Source: a virus. From it: 23,273 bases of DNA. How positions within the stretch are numbered: position 1 is the stretch's first letter; every line of letters starts with the position of its first letter. The position numbers and the translations under genes are program-made. Of the stretch, positions 7,477 through 15,726 are shown piece after piece. Location: IMG/VR virus record IMGVR_UViG_3300010354_000684, positions 1 through 23,273 of that record. The stretch is one strand, 5' to 3'. The notes under the pieces were generated by a model that saw only the letters and a list, made by a program, of their open reading frames with translations, was not told where the DNA came from and did no database searches.

Positions 7477-7890
7477 TTATGCTAATGTAATTGTTAATGA
7501 ACCAGCAGTGATTTGAAATGTATCACCTGATTCAATTAGTTTACTGGTTGTTACTGCACCCCAAAATAACACATTACCACTGGTTAGTGCATCCATAATG
7601 GCAATATGTGTGATTGTGCCCCAGGTTGCACTTGCTTCATCAAAAGTTACTGTAGCATCAGTGGCAATGACCCCTGTAGTTGCATTAGCAGCAGCAAATG
7701 TTATTGTTTTTCTTGCATAACTGCCACCACTAACTTCATCTGTTAAAGTTCCTGCTTCTAAATTAGTGGCTGCATTACCACTGGTATTTTTAAACAGACC
7801 TATATATAATGTTGCTGGTGGAGTATATGCTGTATTTCTTAGCACGTGGTCTAATAATTTCTTCTCCAAATAATTTGAAGTTGCTGACAT
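7477..7890 (-). CDS. Phage tail fibre protein, paralogue 1
   Basis: A 137-residue beta-rich protein of a family common in tail regions of marine and other phages, usually annotated only as tail fibre or hypothetical. What is seen: MSATSNYLEKKLLDHVL, a helix that probably anchors or trimerises, TPPATLYIGLF, SGGSYARKTITFAA, TWGTITHIAIMDA, LFWGAVTTSKLIESGDTFQI and an end TAGSLTITLA. It is followed by a paralogue with the same motif order. AAGGAG lies before the ATG, at the foot of the inverted repeat in its leader. It has no Cys and no signal peptide. It may form a fibre knob or decorate the base of the fibres; this is inference. Confidence 0.72.
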   Translation of the reverse strand: MSATSNYLEKKLLDHVLRNTAYTPPATLYIGLFKNTSGNAATNLEAGTLTDEVSGGSYARKTITFAAANATTGVIATDATVTFDEASATWGTITHIAIMDALTSGNVLFWGAVTTSKLIESGDTFQITAGSLTITLA

Positions 7891-7901
7891 AAAATTCTCC
7901 T

Positions 7902-7937
7902 TTAAATTGTCTACTATCTATGAATCAGACAATTTAA
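7902..7937 (-). repeat. 11-bp perfect inverted repeat in a gene leader
   Basis: TTAAATTGTCT (7902-7912) and AGACAATTTAA (7927-7937) are exact reverse complements separated by 14 nt. In RNA of the coding strand they form an 11-bp AU-rich hairpin whose 3' arm touches the AAGGAG ribosome site of the next gene. It could control translation, protect the 5' end, or bind a dimeric protein at DNA level. Confidence 0.6.
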
Positions 7938-7949
7938 TGTCTGCTTCAA

Positions 7950-7957
7950 TATTTACT
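7950..7957 (-). promoter_or_regulatory. Candidate promoter motif AGTAAATA in the fibre gap
   Basis: The 110-nt gap between the DUF285 fibre and the next gene carries AGTAAATA on the coding strand, the same 8-mer as at 20150-20157. If it is a T4-type late promoter, transcription would begin about 6 nt downstream and the leader would hold the inverted repeat at 7902-7937 and an AAGGAG ribosome site. No clear terminator was found before it, so it may be an internal booster. Confidence 0.3.
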
Positions 7958-8000
7958 CTGAAACTCAAAAAAACCCTGAAAATCATTGAAAAAACTTTAA

Positions 8001-10034
8001 TTATGGACAAGTACCCCAAATTGGTTTTTCTGCTGTGGTCCAACTTGTTAAAGTACCTGTATCAAATCCACTTGGTTTAGTAGAAATTAAACTTACACAC
8101 CAATTACTAATATTTTGATCAAAACTACTTGCTCCATTAAACATATTGACCATATTAGTAACAAGAGCAGTATTCCAACTATCACCACTTCTTGCAAGTG
8201 GTTGATTAAATGCTGTTGCACCACTAAACATACTACTCATAGAAGTAACTTTGGCAGTATTCCAACTACTGATATTTTGATTAAAATTAGTGCATTGTAA
8301 AAAAGTTTGACTCATTGAAGTTACATTTGAAGTATTCCAATTGCTTAATGGTTGGTTAAAGTTCGTACATTGGTAAAATGTCCTAAATAAACTTGTAACA
8401 TTACTAATATTCCAACTGTTAATATTTTGATTAAATGAGATGCAGCCATAGAAACAATCAGCAAGGTTTATCAGTGATTGTGTATTCCAACTACCTATTG
8501 GTTGATTAAATTGAGTACAACCGGTTAATGCAAAATTAGTTAAATTTTGTGTATTCCAACTAACAATATTACTATCATTAAATATGCTTGCAAATTCTAA
8601 AGCAAAAGAAGTTAAGGTATTTGGAATTTTATTAGGTACGCTGGTTAAATATAAATTTGGAAAATTATTTGATCCAGTCAAGCGAAAAGTTCCTAATTTT
8701 TTACCGAAACTATTAATGCTGGTTATTCTTTTGGCTGTTGATGGTTGACTTGAATTTTGCGCTATAATAATACTACTTAGATAATTGTTAGTAGTATCTT
8801 GATCTACTACTCTAATAGTATAAGTACCTGCTTTTGGATAAGTGTAACTTATGTTCGCTGATTGTCCAGGACTTGGGCTTACAAAAACTCCACTTGATTC
8901 ATCTCCCCAATAAACGTATACACCGCCTACAGTTTGTAATGAAACATTAGCAAAAAGAAAATTATCTACAGGCACTGTATGAGTAAATGAAGTATCTAAC
9001 CCATCAACAAAAACCTGTTTAAAATTTGCTGTTGTTGCATAGGTATTATTATTTGATCTTTGTGCTCTAAAACCTATTGGAGATATTGTTGCAGCACTTG
9101 CATAGGAATTAGAATTAGATATTTGTCGTCTATATCCAGTCGGTGATATACCTGTTGTTGTTGCATAGGTATTAGAATTAGATATTTGTCGTCTAAAACC
9201 TGTTGGACTTATTGTTGTTGAGATTGAATATGTATTGTTTAAAGGAATTTTAATGGCACGTATTTGGTAATTTGATTGGAATGAACTTTGAATAGTTGCT
9301 GTAGATTTAAAAACACCATTGGTTCTACCTTCAAACCCAAAAATTGAATTAAGAACAGATTGATACAATCTAATTCTTATTGTACTATCGCTTATTGTAA
9401 ATTCACCAAGTACTAATCCAGATGTCTTATCAAAATCAAATGGTACAGCAATTAATCCATTTTCTAATGCTAATAATGATTGTCCAAATGTTATTCTTTG
9501 TACCCCTGAACCTACAGTATCTAAAGTACCAAGGGTATTCAAATTAGATTCAAACAAATGTGGTACGTGAAATGTATACAATACTTTGGCTTCACTATAA
9601 CATTCCATATCCTCATTGTAGACATAACCTTCTGTGATTTCATATTGAATATCGTGACCTTCAATATAAGGTATACCCATATTTGGAATACGCCATATTT
9701 GTGCAAATGCTTCTTTAAGTTCTCTTTGAGCAGTAGTAGTTAGAGCACTACTGGTTCTAACATAATTTCTTGTGTCTAATACTAAATTTGTATAACCATT
9801 TAGATTGGCTTCTGCTTGTCTTATGGCTCTGAATTTACTGGCATCTGGACTTATAGATACTGTGGCATTAAGATTAAGTGCATCTAAGACAATTGCACTA
9901 TAATTTACATAGCCTAATGCACGTAATTTGGCTGTACTAATAATATCAAAGCCAAGAGTTTTTACAGTACTTCTTTTGGCTGTAGCCGTGGCTGTACTTG
10001 ATGCCGTTATATAACTTTCACCATACTTGACCAT
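8001..10034 (-). CDS. Fibre protein with PKD domain and DUF285 repeats
   Basis: A 677-residue probable tail fibre or adhesin following J. The N-terminal third (about residues 1-230) looks like a virion-anchoring part with ASKFRAIRQAEANLNGYTNL and IWRIPNMGIPYIEGHDIQYE. Next come three 21-residue repeats (about 270-332, unit SNTYATTTGISPTGYRRQIS), a PKD-like domain (about 350-425, with VYWGDESSG and YTYPKAGTYTIRV), and six or so DUF285/BspA-like repeats (about 475-645) of the form FNQ-x-I/L-x-x-WNT-x-x-V-T-x-M-x-x-x-F. It ends in WCVS...KPIWGTCP, the usual DUF285 cap. DUF285 proteins are surface proteins of diverse microbes (established). No signal peptide is present, in keeping with a virion part. 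The role in host binding is inferred. Confidence 0.8.
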   Translation of the reverse strand: MVKYGESYITASSTATATAKRSTVKTLGFDIISTAKLRALGYVNYSAIVLDALNLNATVSISPDASKFRAIRQAEANLNGYTNLVLDTRNYVRTSSALTTTAQRELKEAFAQIWRIPNMGIPYIEGHDIQYEITEGYVYNEDMECYSEAKVLYTFHVPHLFESNLNTLGTLDTVGSGVQRITFGQSLLALENGLIAVPFDFDKTSGLVLGEFTISDSTIRIRLYQSVLNSIFGFEGRTNGVFKSTATIQSSFQSNYQIRAIKIPLNNTYSISTTISPTGFRRQISNSNTYATTTGISPTGYRRQISNSNSYASAATISPIGFRAQRSNNNTYATTANFKQVFVDGLDTSFTHTVPVDNFLFANVSLQTVGGVYVYWGDESSGVFVSPSPGQSANISYTYPKAGTYTIRVVDQDTTNNYLSSIIIAQNSSQPSTAKRITSINSFGKKLGTFRLTGSNNFPNLYLTSVPNKIPNTLTSFALEFASIFNDSNIVSWNTQNLTNFALTGCTQFNQPIGSWNTQSLINLADCFYGCISFNQNINSWNISNVTSLFRTFYQCTNFNQPLSNWNTSNVTSMSQTFLQCTNFNQNISSWNTAKVTSMSSMFSGATAFNQPLARSGDSWNTALVTNMVNMFNGASSFDQNISNWCVSLISTKPSGFDTGTLTSWTTAEKPIWGTCP
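8100..8570 (-). repeat. DUF285 (BspA-like) repeat array
   Basis: About six consecutive units of roughly 24-28 codons with conserved Phe-Asn-Gln, Trp-Asn-Thr and Met or Phe at fixed spacing. Five of the Trp-Asn-Thr/Ile sites read as TTCCAAC on the plus strand. One unit has a 4-residue insert (ARSGD) before Ser-Trp. Confidence 0.8.
9037..9226 (-). repeat. Three tandem 63-bp repeats in the DUF285 fibre gene
   Basis: Three 63-bp units encode 21-residue repeats with Ile-Ser-Pro-x-Gly-Phe/Tyr-Arg-x-Gln and Ser-Asn-x-x-Tyr. DNA identity is high between the two central units, pointing to fairly recent in-frame duplication. Confidence 0.75.
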
Positions 10035-10035
10035 A

Positions 10036-13000
10036 TTAATCTATCCTTACCTTGCTGTAGGGTACGCCTTTTGTGCCTGCTTGATTATAAAACGTGCTGG
10101 CAATATCATCTGCTTTAAACTCATCTATAACTTTATTTGTGGTTAAATCTGTTATACGTAATTTACCATAACCTGCTACTACTGAATTATTGAATCCTAT
10201 TGTAAAATATCCTTTAACAACTTCAAGATCGTGACCTACATAGGTCACTTTTACACCATCTGTAGTAAATTTAACTGCATTTGGATCAGTGCTACCAAGA
10301 TCACCAGTTTCCCAATATTGATCATAGACAAGATTGTTAAACAATATGTAATATTCTGTATCGCAATCAAATGCTTCAGTAAAGTTTAGTGTGAAAACAC
10401 CAAGACTACTATTATATTGAACACCTACATTGTTGGCAGCAAATGTTTTATCAAAATCTATTTGTTCTACTAATTGATCACGAGTTTTTCTATATAATCT
10501 TACCCAAGCACCTGCTGGTGGCGTTGTACTGATACCAATGTCTGCTGGATTTGTTGCACCAGTCATCTCGTAAATTTCATTGTCATTAAAAGTTTTATAG
10601 AATCTACGACCAAATGTCAATTTAATATTGCTACGTCTATTGACCTTGGTTCTATCTGGATCACTGGCATTTGGTGTACTATCCATTTGGTAACTAAACA
10701 ATTCTACTCTTGGATAAGTTTTGAAAATATAACTAAATGCACTATTAACACCAACTTCTACATCCTCACTTAATAGTGCCACCATTCCTTGTGGTAAATT
10801 TACTCTATACCTTGTATTTGATTGTATATTTGGTATAATATAAGGTATTTCAAACTCACCTTGATCATTAATTATACCTTCAGTTACTGGTATGGTAGCA
10901 ATTAGACTGTTATCACTATACTTGGTTATTGTAATATTTCCGCTGAGTATTTTTATTTTATATCTGTATAAAACTTTTATACGTGCTTCATCCACAAATG
11001 CGTTACCATTATTATTTGGAACTACACTATCCAAAACTTCATATCCATTGGCTGTATATGGCTTGTACCTCCAAGGCTCAAATAAGGCCAATCCTGCGCC
11101 TGTGCCTGTACCATAATTTAATTGTGTAGGTGTGCCTGTATTCCAACCTTGATTTGGAAATATGTTTATTAGAGTATACTGACTACCACTATAAAATAAT
11201 TCTGTGGTAAATGTCCATCTGGTATTGGTTTTGATTTCTTCACTGAGCACAAGATCCGCACTACGTACTAATCCTCTGTCCAATACAATATAATAATCAA
11301 CACCAAACTCTCTACTCTGAAATGGTATTTCTACCACATTGTTATGAATTGTAATTTGATTATACGTTTTGGTATCATAAAGTGTACCATCTGCACGATA
11401 TAATCTTGCACTGCCTTGATAAGCAGTTAGAGCAGTTGCCAAGGTATTTGTATCACCAAAACTACCAAGCAGGTCTGGCTTATATTCAAAATAATTGCCT
11501 GCCCACATATAGATACGACCATTACCAGCATTTAACGCACTGGTTTGTATGACTGCATATTCACCATATCGTATGGTATTACTGGTTACAGCATTGATAG
11601 CATCTACACTATCATAGTATTGTTTAATAATAATACTGTAAGGAGTGTTAGGTTCATAAACATAGGCACTACCTGTCCAACGATACATTCTATTATTTTC
11701 GTTGCTACTTAAACTGCTATGCACGATTCTTGCATATTGATTAGCACTTATTCCAGTTGGATTTGTATCTGCTTGCAATTGTGCTACACTGGTGTAGGTT
11801 TTGGTAACTGGAGTAACAAATCTTTGACCATCATACATTACTAACCAATTACCGCTGGTAATTTTGGCAAATTCACCTCTGTTGATACCTTCTACATCAC
11901 TAAGATTTACCACACTGTTAAAGTTTGCATATGTTTTTGGTTGTTTTAGATCAGTGTTATATCCAAAACTTACCCAATAACTACCATTTACTGGTTCATA
12001 GTTAATGCTGGTTTCACCTATTGGATAAGCATTTCTGGTGCGTGTTGGTGGATAAACATCTATAATTTCTAAATCTTTATATTCAATGCTTTGAACTGTA
12101 AATGCTGCACTGGTATAGGTTGTTTGTACTCCATTACGTGTGGCCTTGGTCTGCACTTTAATAGTGCTAAATCCATTTAGATCTCTTGATGGTGCAGTAA
12201 ACACAATTTCTGTGTTAGTTATACTGGTTGTTGCAGTTACCACATCACGCCACAGCAATTCTGTAACAATAGTGGCACCTTGTATATTAGGTATAAACAA
12301 TGTACCTGTAACAGTGACCACAGTGCCACCTTGATAATCTACAGTACTTGGTGTAACATTGGTAATGGTTGGTATATAACTGGGTTCAGGATCAACTACT
12401 CCACTGGTACCAGTTAATGAACCATCAGTTGCAGCCTTAACAATGTCAAAGCCAGTCTTTTGCGTAAATTCTTCAAAGACCTTATCTGCCAGAGTTTTGT
12501 TGCCATCTGCTGCTGTAAATGTATCCGCTACTTTGCCTAATATTGTGGGTAAACTTAGATCTCCAACAGGTGCACCACCACTATCCACAAGTGCTGTATT
12601 AACATCAATAACACTGGCCACTGGTTTTGGTGTAAATGTTGTGGTTGCACTGACCGTACTAAATGGACCTGCACCAATACGATTGATACCTCTGTATTTT
12701 ACAATAAGATTACTGCTGTCCAAACTATCAAAGTCAAATACAACTTGTGTACCTGTAGTATATGTGCCACCACTTGCAGGTCTTTCCACACGCATTAGTT
12801 TATAACTTCTTTGGCTTTCTTGTAGACCAACATCAAATGTTATCCAATATTCCATTGCTTCTACAACACCTGCTGGTACCACACTGGTCACTGTTATTTT
12901 TGGTCTACCACTGGTTTCACTAACTGCTATAGTTGGTGTTGTAGGTTGTTGTATGTCTACAATTGGAGCAATGCCTACATTTGCACTGGGTGTAAATGCA

Positions 13001-14553
13001 CTGGTTGCTTCTTCTGTATACACATCTTCATTGTATTCTAATGCTGTAATTTCTACTACAAGAGCACCATCTTGTGTTTCCATCTCCTTAACACGAGTAA
13101 TGCGAAATGGTTTACCATTAGCAAAGGTTCCTGTGTTCCAATTGTATAAACTATTCTTAACATAGACTACATCACCAGCCTGTGCCTGTAAGCCCACGTG
13201 ACTGGCATTAAATCTTATAACAAGATCATCTCTGGTCTGTTTTAATTGTATGCGACCAACTCTAAGTGCTTGAATGTTATTGTTGATAAGATCCAAGGTC
13301 ATACTTAGTTTATTGTCTGGTTCGTTGGGATGACGTGTACCTGCAGGATTATTAGCATCATAAACAGGTATACTATCTCGGGCATATAGTCTCTGATCAA
13401 AGTTGCTGGTATCGCAGTATTCAACTTCCAACATATTGTAGAGATCTTCTAAGTTGGTACTGCTTAATTCTATACCACCTACAATATTGTTATCATCAAA
13501 TGTTAGTGTTGCTGCCTGTGGTGCCTGAGGATAAACACGCCAAAGACCTGCACTAATGTCATAACTCATCCAAGCAGCACTATTTTGTAGTATTTGATCT
13601 ATGTTATTCTTAACTGGATTACCTGTGTCGACGATTCCATTAATTTGATATCTTGGTAGTTGACCACCTATAGCATTATTTTGCCATAGACTTGTACTGC
13701 TATTATAATATTGATTGCAGTGTGTGCGCCAAGCATTTAGGGCTGTGCTATCTATTTCTGCCGTATTCACATTGGCGCCATAGCGATTGCTGGTCATATA
13801 ATCATACCAAACATCAGCAGGATTGTTTAAGGTATTGTTTAGTTTGAATGTAATATTTGGTAAACCTGTTATACCTTTTTCTTGATTGTATTCAACACGC
13901 ACAATGGCAAAAACCAATCCCTGCATACCAACCTTGCCACCATATTGTGCATTGTTCCAATATTTGTTGTTGTTTGCATCTGTAGGCCAAAAGTCATAGG
14001 CATTGACCTTGTTGTTTTGTGGAAATATCTGTTGAGCACTTTCGCTATTGCCAGCATATACACGTATTTGTACAAGATTTGTTGAACCATTTTTAAAATT
14101 GTTATCTTCATAATCATCTGTAGTATCAACGGTTTTAACACCTTTTAGAACCTTGTGTGTATCTGCATTGGCACTTTCAAATACCAACTTTACATCACTC
14201 CAATAGATGTTGTCTACACCTACAGTACCTGTGTTGGTAAGTTCACTGAGCACAAGGCAATAATACATAACATTATTGGTTTTTGAATCTGTACTGACTA
14301 ATCTTGCATCTGTAATGATACCGTTGATATAGGCACTGCCATATAGCACAGGTATTTTGTTGTTGCTTTGTGGTGGTAATTGTACACGACCACCTTGGCT
14401 ACTACTTTTACTCTTGTTGGCACTTTTGTTTATAAGTCTGCTGACCAAGAAACTGGCAGCAATATTGAAAACGGTTTTGGCAATAAAACTTGAACCTACC
14501 CACGCTGCTACTGCCTGTGCTGCTGTGACAACTGCTGTTATAAATGCTGCCAT
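10036..14553 (-). CDS. Tail tip attachment protein, lambda J-like
   Basis: A 1505-residue central tip protein that contacts the host and links to fibres. What is seen: a hydrophobic N-terminus (about residues 1-45), then GGRVQLPPQSNNKIPVLYGS, a motif shared by J-type proteins, followed by the baseplate hub region with NRYGANVNTAE, QINGIVDTGNPVKNNIDQIL, MSYDISAGLWRVYPQ and RLYARDSIP. Further on are a fibronectin III-like stretch (about 535-640), an IPT/TIG-like domain (about 727-815, with ITNVTPSTVDYQGGTVVTVT), three copies of a roughly 50-residue module (about 873-1028), and further beta domains with Phe/Tyr-rich receptor-type sequence. GGAG lies 8 nt before the ATG. The C-terminal end probably sets host range (known for J). 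Confidence 0.88.
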   Translation of the reverse strand: MAAFITAVVTAAQAVAAWVGSSFIAKTVFNIAASFLVSRLINKSANKSKSSSQGGRVQLPPQSNNKIPVLYGSAYINGIITDARLVSTDSKTNNVMYYCLVLSELTNTGTVGVDNIYWSDVKLVFESANADTHKVLKGVKTVDTTDDYEDNNFKNGSTNLVQIRVYAGNSESAQQIFPQNNKVNAYDFWPTDANNNKYWNNAQYGGKVGMQGLVFAIVRVEYNQEKGITGLPNITFKLNNTLNNPADVWYDYMTSNRYGANVNTAEIDSTALNAWRTHCNQYYNSSTSLWQNNAIGGQLPRYQINGIVDTGNPVKNNIDQILQNSAAWMSYDISAGLWRVYPQAPQAATLTFDDNNIVGGIELSSTNLEDLYNMLEVEYCDTSNFDQRLYARDSIPVYDANNPAGTRHPNEPDNKLSMTLDLINNNIQALRVGRIQLKQTRDDLVIRFNASHVGLQAQAGDVVYVKNSLYNWNTGTFANGKPFRITRVKEMETQDGALVVEITALEYNEDVYTEEATSAFTPSANVGIAPIVDIQQPTTPTIAVSETSGRPKITVTSVVPAGVVEAMEYWITFDVGLQESQRSYKLMRVERPASGGTYTTGTQVVFDFDSLDSSNLIVKYRGINRIGAGPFSTVSATTTFTPKPVASVIDVNTALVDSGGAPVGDLSLPTILGKVADTFTAADGNKTLADKVFEEFTQKTGFDIVKAATDGSLTGTSGVVDPEPSYIPTITNVTPSTVDYQGGTVVTVTGTLFIPNIQGATIVTELLWRDVVTATTSITNTEIVFTAPSRDLNGFSTIKVQTKATRNGVQTTYTSAAFTVQSIEYKDLEIIDVYPPTRTRNAYPIGETSINYEPVNGSYWVSFGYNTDLKQPKTYANFNSVVNLSDVEGINRGEFAKITSGNWLVMYDGQRFVTPVTKTYTSVAQLQADTNPTGISANQYARIVHSSLSSNENNRMYRWTGSAYVYEPNTPYSIIIKQYYDSVDAINAVTSNTIRYGEYAVIQTSALNAGNGRIYMWAGNYFEYKPDLLGSFGDTNTLATALTAYQGSARLYRADGTLYDTKTYNQITIHNNVVEIPFQSREFGVDYYIVLDRGLVRSADLVLSEEIKTNTRWTFTTELFYSGSQYTLINIFPNQGWNTGTPTQLNYGTGTGAGLALFEPWRYKPYTANGYEVLDSVVPNNNGNAFVDEARIKVLYRYKIKILSGNITITKYSDNSLIATIPVTEGIINDQGEFEIPYIIPNIQSNTRYRVNLPQGMVALLSEDVEVGVNSAFSYIFKTYPRVELFSYQMDSTPNASDPDRTKVNRRSNIKLTFGRRFYKTFNDNEIYEMTGATNPADIGISTTPPAGAWVRLYRKTRDQLVEQIDFDKTFAANNVGVQYNSSLGVFTLNFTEAFDCDTEYYILFNNLVYDQYWETGDLGSTDPNAVKFTTDGVKVTYVGHDLEVVKGYFTIGFNNSVVAGYGKLRITDLTTNKVIDEFKADDIASTFYNQAGTKGVPYSKVRID
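11469..11935 (-). repeat. Three-copy roughly 50-aa module inside the J-like protein
   Basis: Three tandem segments share the pattern Ser-Val-x-x-Leu/Ile, then Gly-Glu-Tyr/Phe-Ala-x-Ile, then Tyr-x-Trp-x-Gly and Tyr-x-Pro: SVVNLSDVEGINRGEFAKI, SVAQLQADTNPTGISANQYA and SVDAINAVTSNTIRYGEYA followed by RIYMWAGNYFEYKP. They are diverged, so duplication is not recent. Similar modules occur in other phage fibres. Confidence 0.6.
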
Positions 14554-14554
14554 A

Positions 14555-14998
14555 TCATTGACTCCAATTCTCGTCTACAGGCACAAATCCAAATCTGCTG
14601 TAATTAACCTGTGTACCTGCCCTGCGTGTCATAGTAAATGCCTGTATTTGACCTGACTTTTTCATACCCTGACCAATGCGTACATATTCTTTTAGCAACA
14701 AATAACCTAATCTACTTTTACGTGCCTCTGGTTCCATCCAAAATACAAGTTCATTAAGTGTATAAGTATTTGGTTCCCATACCATAGGTGTCATTAGACT
14801 TAGTAATACTCCAACAGGTACAAGATCTTTACAGGCCACAAGTCCAACTCCTCCACCAGCACGAATATGATTTAGAATCATTTCAATATGTTGGGCATTA
14901 TTGAATTTTTCTACAATCTTAACTTGGCTACAATCTCTAAAATGACATAGCATTTCATAGATTTTGCTGTCATCAAATCTTGTTATGGTTCTAATCAT
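14555..14998 (-). CDS. GNAT-family N-acetyltransferase
   Basis: A 147-residue protein with the GCN5-related N-acetyltransferase fold, which moves an acetyl group from acetyl-CoA to an amine; the substrate is unknown. What is seen: an N-terminal helix-loop-helix (DDSKIYEMLCHFRDCS), a strand GVGLVACKDLVPVGVLLSLM, the central TLNELVFWMEPEARKSRLGY with a degenerate acetyl-CoA loop (Arg-Lys-Ser-Arg-Leu-Gly instead of Arg-x-x-Gly-x-Gly), then a long helix LLLKEYVRIGQGMKKSG, and a C-terminal NYSRFGFVPVDENWSQ typical of the last GNAT strand. It is embedded in the tail-tip operon between hub and J, where lambda has genes K and I. Translation is coupled by TAATG. It could modify a virion protein, lipopolysaccharide-linked target or host protein. 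Confidence 0.8.
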   Translation of the reverse strand: MIRTITRFDDSKIYEMLCHFRDCSQVKIVEKFNNAQHIEMILNHIRAGGGVGLVACKDLVPVGVLLSLMTPMVWEPNTYTLNELVFWMEPEARKSRLGYLLLKEYVRIGQGMKKSGQIQAFTMTRRAGTQVNYSRFGFVPVDENWSQ

Positions 14999-15726
14999 TA
15001 CATTCCACTGGTATCTTGAACATAGGTATCACTGACACCTGTGCTTACATCTGTTTGACCTTGTACTGTACTTTGTCCACTGGGCTTATAGGCCATACCA
15101 AAGTCAAACTTTTCATCAAATAAGGTTATAACACGATTCATACTGGGGTCTGTGGTCACTGTACTGGTAATATAACGTTCATCAGTTTTTACACCTGCTA
15201 CAATATTTTGATATCTAACCTGATAATCTATTTGATTAGTTCTACGTCCACTAAGACGATTTTCTAATACTCCGAATAAACTGCTGCATACCAGGCTAAT
15301 AGTATAGTTAATGTCCACGCTGTTGTCATTATTTTGAATATCCTCACTAACACTATAGTTGGTTATGATACCTTTGAATCTGGCAAATACACGATTGTCC
15401 ACAATTTGACCATTGTTGTCTAAAAAATATCTGTAGATGTCTATACTACCACCTTTGATTTTGGTACCAACAATGACTCCAATATAGTTTTGCGGAATAC
15501 CACTTAGACTTATGGTCAATTCGTCTGCACTATTTTGCAAGTTATTTTGTATGTCACTGATAGCAAGAAATCCACCAAGTGGTTGATGTACATTGCCACC
15601 TGCTGATGGATAAGTTACAGTATTGATTCCTGTGGTAAAATAGTAGGTAGTTGCTTCAATATCCAAATGTATTAACAGACCGTGTGTAATGGCCTGCGAT
15701 TGTACTGGAGTCATAGTTTGTGTCAT
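14998..15726 (-). CDS. Tail tip hub-like protein
   Basis: A 242-residue protein that probably forms part of the tail tip between the distal protein and J, as lambda gpL or the DUF2163-type hub proteins of other phages. What is seen: an N-terminal beta domain with LLIHLDIEATTYYFTTG, GFLAISDIQNNLQNSADELT, KGIITNYSVSEDIQ, and an LENRLSGRRTNQIDYQ segment, which resembles the Asn-Arg-x-x-x-Arg-Arg-Thr-x-x-x-Asp/Gln pattern near the end of the tube-like domain in several minor tail families. The C-terminus is Ser/Thr/Val-rich and probably flexible. No Cys cluster for a gpL-like iron-sulphur centre is seen. Its stop shares a base with the next start (TAATG). Confidence 0.6.
   Translation of the reverse strand: MTQTMTPVQSQAITHGLLIHLDIEATTYYFTTGINTVTYPSAGGNVHQPLGGFLAISDIQNNLQNSADELTISLSGIPQNYIGVIVGTKIKGGSIDIYRYFLDNNGQIVDNRVFARFKGIITNYSVSEDIQNNDNSVDINYTISLVCSSLFGVLENRLSGRRTNQIDYQVRYQNIVAGVKTDERYITSTVTTDPSMNRVITLFDEKFDFGMAYKPSGQSTVQGQTDVSTGVSDTYVQDTSGM

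Noticed and set aside
7958-8000. Terminator after the DUF285 fibre gene
   Set aside because: T runs are present on the coding strand, but no inverted repeat stands before them.
7021-10034. Diversity-generating retroelement target in the fibre genes
   Set aside because: No reverse transcriptase gene or template-like repeat with adenine-directed changes was seen in the window.
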